From Bacteroidia bacterium (GTDB taxonomy: Bacteria > Bacteroidota > Bacteroidia > NS11-12g > UBA9320): DNA of 14,800 bases. Positions within the stretch are counted from its first letter, which is position 1; each line of letters begins with the position of its first letter. This document shows, in pieces, positions 7,107 through 14,693 of the stretch. The stretch is from positions 1-14,800 of the forward strand of contig JAQWZS010000015.1 in assembly GCA_029253325.1 (NCBI GenBank), read 5' to 3'. The position numbers were made by a program, and so were the translations under genes. The notes under the pieces were generated by a model that had not been told where the DNA came from, ran no database searches, and was given only the letters and a program-made list of their open reading frames with translations.

Positions 7107-8663
7107 ATGAGCAATAAATTTAACTATCTAAAATCAGACATTCCAGCTGGAATTGTTGTATTTCTTGTGGCAGTACCTCTTTGTTTAGGTATAGCTGCAG
7201 TGAGTGGTGTTCCTCCATTTTCTGGGCTAATTGCAGGAATCGTTGGTGGTATTATAGTCGGACTTCTAAGTGGATCCAAACTAGGAGTCAGTGGTCCTGC
7301 TGCAGGTTTAGCTGTTATCGTCTATGACTCTATAGCAGAAATCAAAAATTCTATTTCAACTGGTTCAGGAAACCAAGACTTATTTCCACAAGCATTTAAA
7401 ATGTTTTTGCTTGCTGTATTGCTTGCAGGTGTGTTTCAAATCATACTCGGATTTTTGAAGGGAGGAATTATTGGATACTACTTCCCTTCTTCAGTTATTA
7501 AAGGAATGTTAACCGGTATTGGACTCACCATTTTTCTAAAAGAATTACCCCACATCCTTGGGTATGATAAAGACATCGAAGGTGACTTTGAATTTTTTCA
7601 AATTGATGGAGAAAATACCTTTTCAGAAATTTTAAATGCTGTGGGTAATCCCGACCTAGGTGCTAGTATAATAGCCGCCGTGGGACTTATAATTCTGATA
7701 CTTTGGGAACAAAATTTTATTCGCAAACATTATATATTTAATATTATCCAAGGTCCTCTTGTGGCTATTTTAGCAGGTATAGCGTTGGTTGTAGGATTTG
7801 AAGGTGGACGGTTTGAGATGATTTCCGAACATTTAGTGAATGTTCCTGTTGCTAATAATTCCAGTGAGTTTATTAGCTTTTTTAACTTTCCTGACTTCAC
7901 AGCATTAAATAATGTTCTCATTTGGAAAACAGCTCTAGTCATAGCGATTGTTGCCAGTTTAGAAACATTGCTTTGTGTGGAAGCTACGGATAAACTTGAT
8001 CCTGAGAAAAATGTAACCCCTACTAACCGAGAGCTGAAAGCTCAAGGAATTGGAAATATCATTTCAGGACTTATCGGTGGTATCCCCATCACCCAGGTTA
8101 TTGTAAGAAGTTCAGCTAACATACAAAGTGGAGGTAAGAGTAAACTATCTGCTATATTTCATGGCTTTTTAATACTAGGATTTGTTGGATTTGTTCCAGA
8201 GCTTCTCAACTTAATTCCAAGAGCAAGTTTGGCAGCAATACTTCTTCTAGTAGGTTATAAACTAGCTAAACCAGCTACATTTAAACAAATGTGGAATGCG
8301 GGTATGAGCCAGTTTCTTCCGTTCATTATCACCATATTACTCATTCTTTTCAAAGACCTTCTTTGGGGAGTAAGTATTGGTCTTGTGGTTGCAGTATTTG
8401 AAATATTATACATCAATTACAAAAAACCATACCAAATCAACATCGAAGATGAAGGACAAGTACACCATATTTTATTAACTGAGAATGTTACCTTCTTAAA
8501 CAAGGCGAGTATCATGAATACATTGGATAACATTCCGGATGGTACAAAGGTTATTGTAGATGCTTCACGAACTACCTACATACACCCTGATGTAGAAGAG
8601 ATCATTGAAGATTTCAAAACACATGCCTCCTTCTCCAATATTGCCTTAGAGGTTATTAAGTAA
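7107..8663 (+). CDS. SulP family inorganic anion transporter
   Basis: The 518-residue protein is a multi-pass SulP (SLC26-type) transporter with about a dozen or more hydrophobic segments. Near the N-terminus it has LKSDIPAGIVVFLVAVPLCLG and SGSKLGVSGPAAGLAV, typical of SulP substrate-site helices. GYYFPSSVIKGMLTGIG, ETLLCVEATDKLDP and PITQVIVRSSANIQSGGKSK follow in the expected order. The last ~80 residues form a short STAS-like cytoplasmic domain ending IVDASRTTYIHPDVEEII. Family members move sulfate, bicarbonate or other anions, and relatives often sit next to carbonic anhydrase genes. None is present here, so the substrate is open. I chose ATG 7107 over the in-frame TTG at 7095 because that TTG is the end of the promoter element. 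Confidence 0.93.
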   Translation: MSNKFNYLKSDIPAGIVVFLVAVPLCLGIAAVSGVPPFSGLIAGIVGGIIVGLLSGSKLGVSGPAAGLAVIVYDSIAEIKNSISTGSGNQDLFPQAFKMFLLAVLLAGVFQIILGFLKGGIIGYYFPSSVIKGMLTGIGLTIFLKELPHILGYDKDIEGDFEFFQIDGENTFSEILNAVGNPDLGASIIAAVGLIILILWEQNFIRKHYIFNIIQGPLVAILAGIALVVGFEGGRFEMISEHLVNVPVANNSSEFISFFNFPDFTALNNVLIWKTALVIAIVASLETLLCVEATDKLDPEKNVTPTNRELKAQGIGNIISGLIGGIPITQVIVRSSANIQSGGKSKLSAIFHGFLILGFVGFVPELLNLIPRASLAAILLLVGYKLAKPATFKQMWNAGMSQFLPFIITILLILFKDLLWGVSIGLVVAVFEILYINYKKPYQINIEDEGQVHHILLTENVTFLNKASIMNTLDNIPDGTKVIVDASRTTYIHPDVEEIIEDFKTHASFSNIALEVIK

Positions 8664-8699
8664 GGTATACTAGATTCCTCAAAATCATTCTGAGTCAAA

Positions 8700-8740
8700 T
8701 TCAAGGCACATCTAACAGATGAGTATATTTGTGTCTTGAA
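8700..8740. repeat. Imperfect 11-bp inverted repeat spanning a promoter
   Basis: TTCAAGGCACA at 8700-8710 pairs with TGTGTCTTGAA at 8730-8740, with one G-T position, around a 19-base centre that contains most of the -7 element at 8724-8731. A second TTGAA copy directly after (CCTTGAA, 8741-8747) is a perfect complement of 8700-8706, so two alternative pairings exist. It may be an operator or a hairpin at the end of the SulP transcript. Confidence 0.45.
8724..8731 (+). promoter_or_regulatory. Bacteroidota -7 promoter element for the small secreted protein
   Basis: TATATTTG matches TAnnTTTG exactly and ends 27 bases before the ATG at 8759. No -33 element stands out, but the motif is embedded in an inverted repeat. 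Confidence 0.5.
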
Positions 8741-8758
8741 CCTTGAAAATGATTAATC

Positions 8759-9190
8759 ATGACAAAGAACATTCTATTAGTAATTCTAATATACCTAACA
8801 ACTTTAACTTGTTTCGCACAGAATGATGACCTTAAAACACTAGTAAATATCCATGATAGCTGCATCCATTTTTTTACATTCGACAATGATACAGCCATGA
8901 CTAAAGAAGATATTTATACGCTTTTTACCTATAAATTTGGTTATAATTCTTGTAACCATGGAATCGGAGGTGGATACTTCAAAGACCTACCTTATACGAT
9001 AACTCACATTTCGACTTCAGACAATGAGACTTCGTCTAAGGAATATAGTGGTTATATTCTCGATGATGTATATTATTATATGGATCGAGTGAAGGTTGGA
9101 GACCAACTAATATTCGCTTTATCTGACAAAGACAGACATAATATTAGACCACAAACAATTACAATAAAATCAAGACAAATAAGACGGTAA
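8759..9190 (+). CDS. Hypothetical secreted protein
   Basis: The 143-residue protein has a signal peptide (MTKNILLVILIYLTTLTCFA, then QND), so it should be exported. The mature part is about 123 residues, with two cysteines in its first half (in HDSCIHFF and GYNSCNHGIGGG) that could form a disulfide. I do not recognise it with confidence. The C-terminal end, VKVGDQLIFALSDKDRHNI followed by TITIKSR, has the rhythm of the C-terminal beta domain of GldM-like proteins ('L..GD...F......G....I....I.'), but this is a weak impression from reading alone. It is transcribed from its own promoter after the SulP gene and is convergent with the M13 peptidase gene. Function unknown. Confidence 0.72.
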   Translation: MTKNILLVILIYLTTLTCFAQNDDLKTLVNIHDSCIHFFTFDNDTAMTKEDIYTLFTYKFGYNSCNHGIGGGYFKDLPYTITHISTSDNETSSKEYSGYILDDVYYYMDRVKVGDQLIFALSDKDRHNIRPQTITIKSRQIRR

Positions 9191-9236
9191 AATAAGCACA
9201 AAAAGGCTTACATACTCTGACTATTAAATAATTACC

Positions 9237-9249
9237 TTGGTTTTACCAA
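9237..9249. terminator. Possible small hairpin between convergent genes
   Basis: TTGGT-TTT-ACCAA forms a 5-bp stem with a 3-base loop at the convergent junction and overlaps the stop codon of the minus-strand peptidase gene. Together with TAAGC...GCTTA at 9193-9210 it is the only hairpin-forming sequence in this gap. Neither has a strong following T-run, so the terminator role is weakly supported. Confidence 0.25.
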
Positions 9250-11279
9250 ATAGCTATTCGACTAGAATCTGGCTTGTACATTGTACCGGTCTCACAACTT
9301 CCAAATGCTTGGTAATAAGGCTCAAAATTGACTAAAGGACCTAATACACGATACTCCGCAGGAGAATGAACATCTGACTTTAATCGGTTTACCATTTCCT
9401 CTTCTTTAATATTTCCTTTCCATACATTCGCCCATCCAAGGAAGAAACGTTGTTGCCATGTAAAACCGTCAATATCCTCAGGTGTATCCTCCTTGTATTC
9501 AAGTTGAAGAGCATTGTAAGCTAAAGTAACACCCCCTAAATCTGCAATATTTTCACCCATGGTCATTTTCCCATTCACATTCATTCCATCTACAGGTGAG
9601 TAACTGTCGTACTGCTTACCTAATTTTTGTGCCAATTGATCAAACTTTTCACGGTCATCTTCCGTCCACCAGGAATTTAAATTCCCATCCCAATCAAACT
9701 TGCTTCCTTGGTCATCAAATCCGTGAGAAAATTCATGACCTATCACCGCTCCTATCCCACCGTAATTAATGGCATGATCAAAAGTTTTATGAAAAAACGG
9801 TGGCTGTAGTATTCCTGCAGGGAAAACAATTTCGTTGTTACTTGAGCTATAGTATGCATTAACCGTTTGTGGTGACATAGACCACTCACTCTTATCTACA
9901 GGTTTGCCAAGTCTTTCAAGCATACGGTTATATCCAAATTTTCGAACACGAATAATATTTTGAATATAGCTATCCGATTCAATGATTAGTTTACTATAAT
10001 CTCTCCATTGATCAGGATATCCAATTTTATAGGTAAATGCATTTAATTTTTTCAATGCCTTTTCTTTTGTCTCTGAACTCATCCATGACAAATCATTGAT
10101 CCTCTCTCGGTAAGCAGTTCTGAGGTTTTCAATCATATTGGTCATGTACTGCTTGCTTTCTTCATCAAAATAAGATTTCACAAATAACTTACCCAATGGT
10201 TCACCTAACGAACGATTAATAACAGAAAAGACACGCTCATCTCTGGGTTTCATCATTTGAGTGCCCCGAAGTTTTTTACTGTAAAATGAAAAACGTTCTT
10301 CAACCATGGATTGGTTCAAAAATGAGGCAAATGAGCTTACAACATTCCATTTCATATAAGACTTCCATGACGATATCGGTTGTTCCACTAATAAATCATT
10401 CAAGGCATCATAAAAAGATGGTTGACTAACAATGATCGTATCAAATGTACCAAAGCCACGATTACTCAAAATGGATTGAATATCGATAACGTTCAAGCTA
10501 TTATCCCAGTCTTCAAGGTTCTTCTTGTTATATCTTTTATTAGGATCTCTTCGTTCCAACCTACTCCAGCTAATTTCTGCAAGTGCTGTTTCAAGGTCCA
10601 AAATATTCTGTCCTGGACTAGTAGTGTCTTCAGCCATATGCATCATATTATTAATATGTTCTACGTATGCTTTTCGTATATCTTGAAACTTGGGATTTTC
10701 ATTCAAATAATAATCTCGATCTGGTAAGTTCAGTCCGGATTGTCCTGCATAAACAATATTCATCTTACTGTTTTTACTATCCGCAGAAATGTAAAGACCT
10801 ATAGGCGTATTAATGCCAATTGGTGATAGCACTCCAAATAATTCCTGAATATCAGCAATACTTGTTGCGTTATCAATACGTAACAAGAAATCACTTATTT
10901 CACTGATCCCTTTGGACTCAATAGCAAGGGTATCCAAACCCGAACGATAAAAATCACGAATCATTTGCTCTTCCGTACCTTGTTTTACATTATCGTTCTG
11001 AGCAACATCATCTACTATCTTTAGTAGCTTTTTTCGATTTTCTTCATTCAATATATTGAATGCCATCCATCGACTTTCAGTTTCTGGCACTGGATTATTT
11101 GCTTGCCAATTACCAATGGCATACTGATAAAAATTTTCACACGGACTCGTAGTTGAATCAATATAATTGATATCGAATGCAATCGGATGATCCTCATGGT
11201 TTTTGTGGTCTTTGTTCTCTTGACTACACCCTACTATGATAAGTAAAGTGGTAATTAGCATTAATTCTTTCATATTCAT
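9243..11279 (-). CDS. M13 family metallopeptidase (PepO/neprilysin-like) lipoprotein
   Basis: The 678-residue protein is a full-length M13 zinc peptidase. The N-terminus is a lipoprotein signal ending in LLIIVGC (Cys18), followed by a histidine-rich linker (KDHKNHEDH). The N-terminal M13 domain opens with CENFYQYAIGNWQANNPVP (47-65). The catalytic domain has NAYYSSSNNEIVFPAGILQPPFF, the zinc motif HEFSH (515-519), the third-ligand motif ENIAD (576-580), and DVHSPAEYRVLGPLVN near the end, which carries the conserved catalytic histidine. M13 enzymes cleave oligopeptides; the lipid anchor implies action at the envelope. The ATG at 11279 is used here; the ATG two codons later (11273) is equally possible. 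It has its own promoter and appears monocistronic. Confidence 0.95.
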   Translation of the reverse strand: MNMKELMLITTLLIIVGCSQENKDHKNHEDHPIAFDINYIDSTTSPCENFYQYAIGNWQANNPVPETESRWMAFNILNEENRKKLLKIVDDVAQNDNVKQGTEEQMIRDFYRSGLDTLAIESKGISEISDFLLRIDNATSIADIQELFGVLSPIGINTPIGLYISADSKNSKMNIVYAGQSGLNLPDRDYYLNENPKFQDIRKAYVEHINNMMHMAEDTTSPGQNILDLETALAEISWSRLERRDPNKRYNKKNLEDWDNSLNVIDIQSILSNRGFGTFDTIIVSQPSFYDALNDLLVEQPISSWKSYMKWNVVSSFASFLNQSMVEERFSFYSKKLRGTQMMKPRDERVFSVINRSLGEPLGKLFVKSYFDEESKQYMTNMIENLRTAYRERINDLSWMSSETKEKALKKLNAFTYKIGYPDQWRDYSKLIIESDSYIQNIIRVRKFGYNRMLERLGKPVDKSEWSMSPQTVNAYYSSSNNEIVFPAGILQPPFFHKTFDHAINYGGIGAVIGHEFSHGFDDQGSKFDWDGNLNSWWTEDDREKFDQLAQKLGKQYDSYSPVDGMNVNGKMTMGENIADLGGVTLAYNALQLEYKEDTPEDIDGFTWQQRFFLGWANVWKGNIKEEEMVNRLKSDVHSPAEYRVLGPLVNFEPYYQAFGSCETGTMYKPDSSRIAIW

Positions 11280-11295
11280 TAAAATTTATTAGGCA

Positions 11296-11303
11296 CAAAT
11301 ATA
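11296..11303 (-). promoter_or_regulatory. Bacteroidota -7 promoter element for the M13 peptidase
   Basis: On the minus strand the bases read TATATTTG, an exact TAnnTTTG match ending 16 bases before the ATG at 11279. The rest of the 99-base gap to the sugar transferase gene shows no clear terminator. Confidence 0.55.
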
Positions 11304-11378
11304 TCCGAGTAGGAACCTAATTAAAATAACATTTATAGAGTTTAGACTGCCATATATCGAATTTAGAAGAAATCGTTT

Positions 11379-12791
11379 CTATTTACCCCTACCCTGAAAC
11401 ATAATCAGAACCGTGTAAATTAAAATTTTAAGGTCGAGTATAATAGAGATGTTTTCAAGATAAAGGAGGTCATACTGCAATCGTTCAACCATTTCATCTA
11501 CATTTTCAGCATATCCATACTTTACCTGCCCCCAGGAGGTAATTCCTGGTTTTATTCGATGAAGTCTTCTATAGTGAGGAGCTTTTTCTACAATTTGATT
11601 TATAAAAAACTGTCGTTCTGGCCGTGGACCAACTAGACTCATATCTCCTTTCAAAACATTCCAAAATTGCGGAAACTCATCGATTCTTGTTTTTCTCAAC
11701 AACTTACCTATTGCGGTTATTCTTGGATCATTTTCCTTACTCAATTGTGGTCCTTTAGCCTCGGCATCCACCCTCATGCTTCGATATTTAAATATCTTAA
11801 ATGGTTTACCTCCTAGTCCGATTCTTTCTTGCATGAAAAATATAGGTCCTTCTGAACTAAATTTAACCAACGAGCCTATTAATAGGTAAAATGGAAAACC
11901 TAAGACTAAAATTAAAATAGATGTTAAGATATCAAAAAGACGCTTAATGAATTTTTGCCAAGGAGGCAATACATCAATTTTTATCTCTATGAGTACTGCT
12001 CCAAAAACATTTCCCATTTTGACCATCCCCGCTAAATGTTGGTATAAGTTTGGGATTACTTTGATAACGATGTTTTCACCATCAAGAATAGATAATATCT
12101 CGGCTATCTCCATTTTCTGATTTTCTTCGATGGCAATGAGTATCTCTTTAATTTTAAGCTCCTTGATAATTTCAATTAAATCATTTTTGGATCCCAATTT
12201 CTTCAATCCAACAATACTGGTCTTCTCCCCATTGATATTAACATAACCCTCAAAAAAATGCCCTTCGGATTTCTTAGCTGAAATTAATTCATCGTATATT
12301 TTTTGAGCTCGTGGACCAGAACCAACTAAAATAGTTGGGAAACCAATCTTTCTACTTTTGATTTGATGTGCAATACGCGATGATAAAACAAAACGTAATA
12401 TGGCTGTAAGTCCAAAATGTAATACAAATAAGACCGTGACATATTGGTAGTAATTTCTATATTCTAATACTTCATCATCTAATAATAAGGTGAAAAATAA
12501 AATCAAAACTCCAAATACACTGGTAGTCATGACTTGTAAAAATTCTCTTAAACGAGATTTTCGATATACATTTCGATACAATCCTATTAACCCATGGAGA
12601 ATTAACCAAAACAATGGAATTACAATTATACCAATGTACAGTTTATGGTCTGTCCACACGTATCTTAGATAATATGAATTGTATATACCATCAACATAGC
12701 ACTTCCTAAAAATAAAAAAAGCACCCCATGCAACCATAGCAGCAAAAAAATCTAAAACTAGATATTTAATAATGAGTTTGGTTTTATTCAA
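11379..12791 (-). CDS. Polyprenyl-phosphate sugar-1-phosphate transferase (WcaJ/bac_transf type)
   Basis: The 470-residue membrane protein has the architecture of exopolysaccharide polyprenyl glycosylphosphotransferases. It has four N-terminal hydrophobic helices (residues ~8-135), a soluble nucleotide-binding-like domain opening with TILVGSGPRAQKIYDEL (153-169), a further membrane segment near 288-310, and a C-terminal bacterial sugar transferase domain. The catalytic part has KRLFD, QERIGLGGKPFKIFKYRSM, TRIDEFPQFWNVLKGDMSLVGPRPE (with the Asp371-Glu372 pair) and PGITSWGQV. Such enzymes transfer a sugar-1-phosphate to undecaprenyl phosphate, the first step of a capsule, O-antigen or exopolysaccharide unit. 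The specific sugar cannot be read. The TTG start at 12791 overlaps the upstream stop as TTGA, indicating translational coupling; it is last in the operon. Confidence 0.94.
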   Translation of the reverse strand: MNKTKLIIKYLVLDFFAAMVAWGAFFIFRKCYVDGIYNSYYLRYVWTDHKLYIGIIVIPLFWLILHGLIGLYRNVYRKSRLREFLQVMTTSVFGVLILFFTLLLDDEVLEYRNYYQYVTVLFVLHFGLTAILRFVLSSRIAHQIKSRKIGFPTILVGSGPRAQKIYDELISAKKSEGHFFEGYVNINGEKTSIVGLKKLGSKNDLIEIIKELKIKEILIAIEENQKMEIAEILSILDGENIVIKVIPNLYQHLAGMVKMGNVFGAVLIEIKIDVLPPWQKFIKRLFDILTSILILVLGFPFYLLIGSLVKFSSEGPIFFMQERIGLGGKPFKIFKYRSMRVDAEAKGPQLSKENDPRITAIGKLLRKTRIDEFPQFWNVLKGDMSLVGPRPERQFFINQIVEKAPHYRRLHRIKPGITSWGQVKYGYAENVDEMVERLQYDLLYLENISIILDLKILIYTVLIMFQGRGK

Positions 12792-13651
12792 AAGTGTATC
12801 AATTTTAGATTATCAAAAAAGAGTTGTTTTTCTCCTTCGCCATTTGTCTGAGCATTGAAAAAAACACGAAATGTTGCTCCGTTATATTCTGGATTATTGA
12901 TGTCTTCTTTTAGACTCACATAGGCTTTTTTCCATTGCATTTCGCCCTGATTGTCCTCTGTTGAATAGAAATTCACAATAGGGACTCCATTTATAAAACT
13001 TCCAGTAACAGGGTAAACCCCTACCGTAAATTCTGTATTACACTTAAAGTTCATTTCTAAAAAAACGTCCACACCTTTTCGAGGCAATTCATACAATTGT
13101 ACTGTAGCATTCTCAAAAATCTGAAACTCTGATGGAATATTAACCTGACCAGAATATTTATTTTCTAGCCCATCATAATTAAAAACATGAACAGGATCAT
13201 TGGTAATAAACATACTATCGGTAGTAGTATTCGATCCACTTTTCTCCACCGAAATCGCATTGTCTTCAAAGTCTTCCAACCAACTAAAAGTCACATTATT
13301 TCTATACCTAATAATGGGCCTAATGGTATCAACAGCTGTCGGAACTAACTGAATTTTTTCTTCAAAAGGTGAATAAAATGGATATGTTATCCGTTGGTCA
13401 AATAAACCATTCTTTTTAATACCAGGGACAACCGTTATCGTGTGCTCCCCTGACTCCAATATTGGAACGCGAACAGGCAATTCGAAAACACCTATCAAAA
13501 TACCATCACAATACACCCAACCATCAACAATATCCTGTGAGTTATCTCCCTGTGTTGCATCTGTCTCAAGCTCAATACTTGGTATAAAAACATAAGAAGG
13601 TACCTGTTCTTCACTATCACAACTACTAAAAATTGAAATTGCAAGAAACAA
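12788..13651 (-). CDS. Hypothetical lipoprotein in a glycan-type operon; start uncertain
   Basis: From TTG 13651 the protein has 287 residues and begins MFLAISIFSSCDSEE, with a lipobox-like cysteine at 11, too short for a normal signal peptide. The frame stays open upstream and encodes ITQFLFLIG just before, which completes a typical lipoprotein signal. The only codons there that could initiate are ATA at 13678 (overlapping the upstream stop) and ATT at 13705, so the true start is probably noncanonical and upstream; the coordinates given are conservative. The mature protein has a small N-terminal beta domain (DGWVYCDGILIGVFELPV, PEGA-like by impression) and a C-terminal jelly-roll-like part running from FSWLEDFED to FFDNLKLIHF, suggestive of carbohydrate or surface binding. 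Function unknown. It overlaps the sugar transferase gene by 4 bases. Confidence 0.72.
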   Translation of the reverse strand: MFLAISIFSSCDSEEQVPSYVFIPSIELETDATQGDNSQDIVDGWVYCDGILIGVFELPVRVPILESGEHTITVVPGIKKNGLFDQRITYPFYSPFEEKIQLVPTAVDTIRPIIRYRNNVTFSWLEDFEDNAISVEKSGSNTTTDSMFITNDPVHVFNYDGLENKYSGQVNIPSEFQIFENATVQLYELPRKGVDVFLEMNFKCNTEFTVGVYPVTGSFINGVPIVNFYSTEDNQGEMQWKKAYVSLKEDINNPEYNGATFRVFFNAQTNGEGEKQLFFDNLKLIHF

Positions 13652-13668
13652 TCCTATTAAAAATAGGA
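13652..13668 (-). repeat. 7-bp hairpin just upstream of the lipoprotein TTG
   Basis: On the transcribed strand the RNA reads TCCTATT-TTT-AATAGGA, a perfect 7-bp stem with a 3-base loop. It ends directly against the TTG at 13651 and would occlude initiation there. If the upstream start is used it is merely coding sequence for FLFLIG. Confidence 0.6.
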
Positions 13669-13674
13669 ATTGAG

Positions 13675-14604
13675 TTATACGTTGGTTGTGAAGTTGCGTT
13701 CTAATTGCTCTTTTATTTTGTCAGTCACTGACTGAAGTTGCAAATATTGCGAAATCCCAGCAATTGGCTCCATATTATTTGTAATAGAGTCGTAAAAAGA
13801 ATAAACTTCTCTTTTTAACATGAAGATATAATCGTCTTTTTTCTGATTATATTTTGTCCGTTTCCCCCAATCCTCTCTAAATTCTCCTGAATCTAACTGA
13901 CTACTTTGAACATTAATTACTTGATTCATATAATCAATGGAACAATGCACATTCTTCTGAAATATCTGTGTTTTATGTGTTTCTTTATCTGCAATTTTAC
14001 TCGCCGATAAATTAGCAACACATCCATTATAAAATTCTATTCGAGTATGAACTATATCTGGGTCTTTGTAGTAAACACCTACTGCCGTCGAGTAAACAGA
14101 CTTCACATCTGAGTTTACAAGTTTTAAGGCAACATCTACATCATGGACCATCAAGTCTTCCAATACACTCAGCTGTGTAGATTTAGAATTAAACTTAACA
14201 TGTCTACGTGATTCGATAATTCTTGGAACTACTTCATACTTACTTAAGTCATCAAGAAAACTATAGAATCGTTGTTTAAGTCCAATTTGAAGAGAAACGC
14301 TAGCCTCATTGGCCAACAACTCTAAACGACTTAAATCACGTCTTCCCAACAAACCTGGGCTTTCAATATAGAGGTGTTTGCCATATTTTAAAACTTCAGA
14401 AAAACGCTCGTAATCGCAAGACAATAAGTCCAAAACTAGAACTATATCCACTGCATCAATTAAGTCATTTACTGAGTCAAAGTTTATAAAACCGTCAGCT
14501 TTTATGGATTCATATCCTCCAACAACTGTGAGGTAATCCTCTTTTTGTAAAGCGTCAAAAACGCTTTTTGTAAAATTACCTGTCCCTATTATTCCAACTC
14601 GCAC
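13675..14604 (-). CDS. Gfo/Idh/MocA family oxidoreductase-like protein lacking the EKP lysine
   Basis: The 309-residue protein starts with a Rossmann nucleotide-binding motif (MRVGIIGTGN, Gly7/Gly9) and follows the Gfo/Idh/MocA plan. At the position of the family's EKP motif it reads YIESPG (Glu81-Ser82-Pro83), so the usual catalytic lysine is replaced by serine. The second-domain motif DLMVHDVD keeps the expected Asp150 and His154. Family members oxidise or reduce sugars and sugar nucleotides using NAD(P). With a sugar transferase two genes downstream, a role in making an activated sugar is plausible, but the missing lysine means activity should not be assumed. The start is GTG at 14604; no ATG is near. 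First gene of the apparent three-gene operon; its promoter is not obvious, though TATCATTG on the minus strand at 14660-14667 is a 7-of-8 match. Confidence 0.85.
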   Translation of the reverse strand: MRVGIIGTGNFTKSVFDALQKEDYLTVVGGYESIKADGFINFDSVNDLIDAVDIVLVLDLLSCDYERFSEVLKYGKHLYIESPGLLGRRDLSRLELLANEASVSLQIGLKQRFYSFLDDLSKYEVVPRIIESRRHVKFNSKSTQLSVLEDLMVHDVDVALKLVNSDVKSVYSTAVGVYYKDPDIVHTRIEFYNGCVANLSASKIADKETHKTQIFQKNVHCSIDYMNQVINVQSSQLDSGEFREDWGKRTKYNQKKDDYIFMLKREVYSFYDSITNNMEPIAGISQYLQLQSVTDKIKEQLERNFTTNV

Positions 14605-14665
14605 TTATTTGATATGAATTATAGTACGAATTAAAGGGTAATTTCTTTTGAGCTAAAAACAATGA

Positions 14666-14673
14666 TATTTTTG
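14666..14673 (+). promoter_or_regulatory. Bacteroidota -7 promoter element for pcm
   Basis: TATTTTTG matches TAnnTTTG exactly, 20 bases before the TTG start at 14694. A TTTG at 14647-14650 gives a -33 candidate with a 15-base spacer, the same short spacing seen at priA. Confidence 0.6.
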
Positions 14674-14693
14674 CCGTATTAAAAACTAAACAC

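Noticed and set aside
8749..8760. ATG at 8749 as an alternative start of the small secreted protein
   Set aside because: It is out of frame with the signal peptide; the ATG at 8759 gives the complete signal sequence.
10422..10727. Plus-strand frame opposite the M13 peptidase
   Set aside because: It lies wholly within a well-supported peptidase gene and lacks a signal peptide, motif or promoter.
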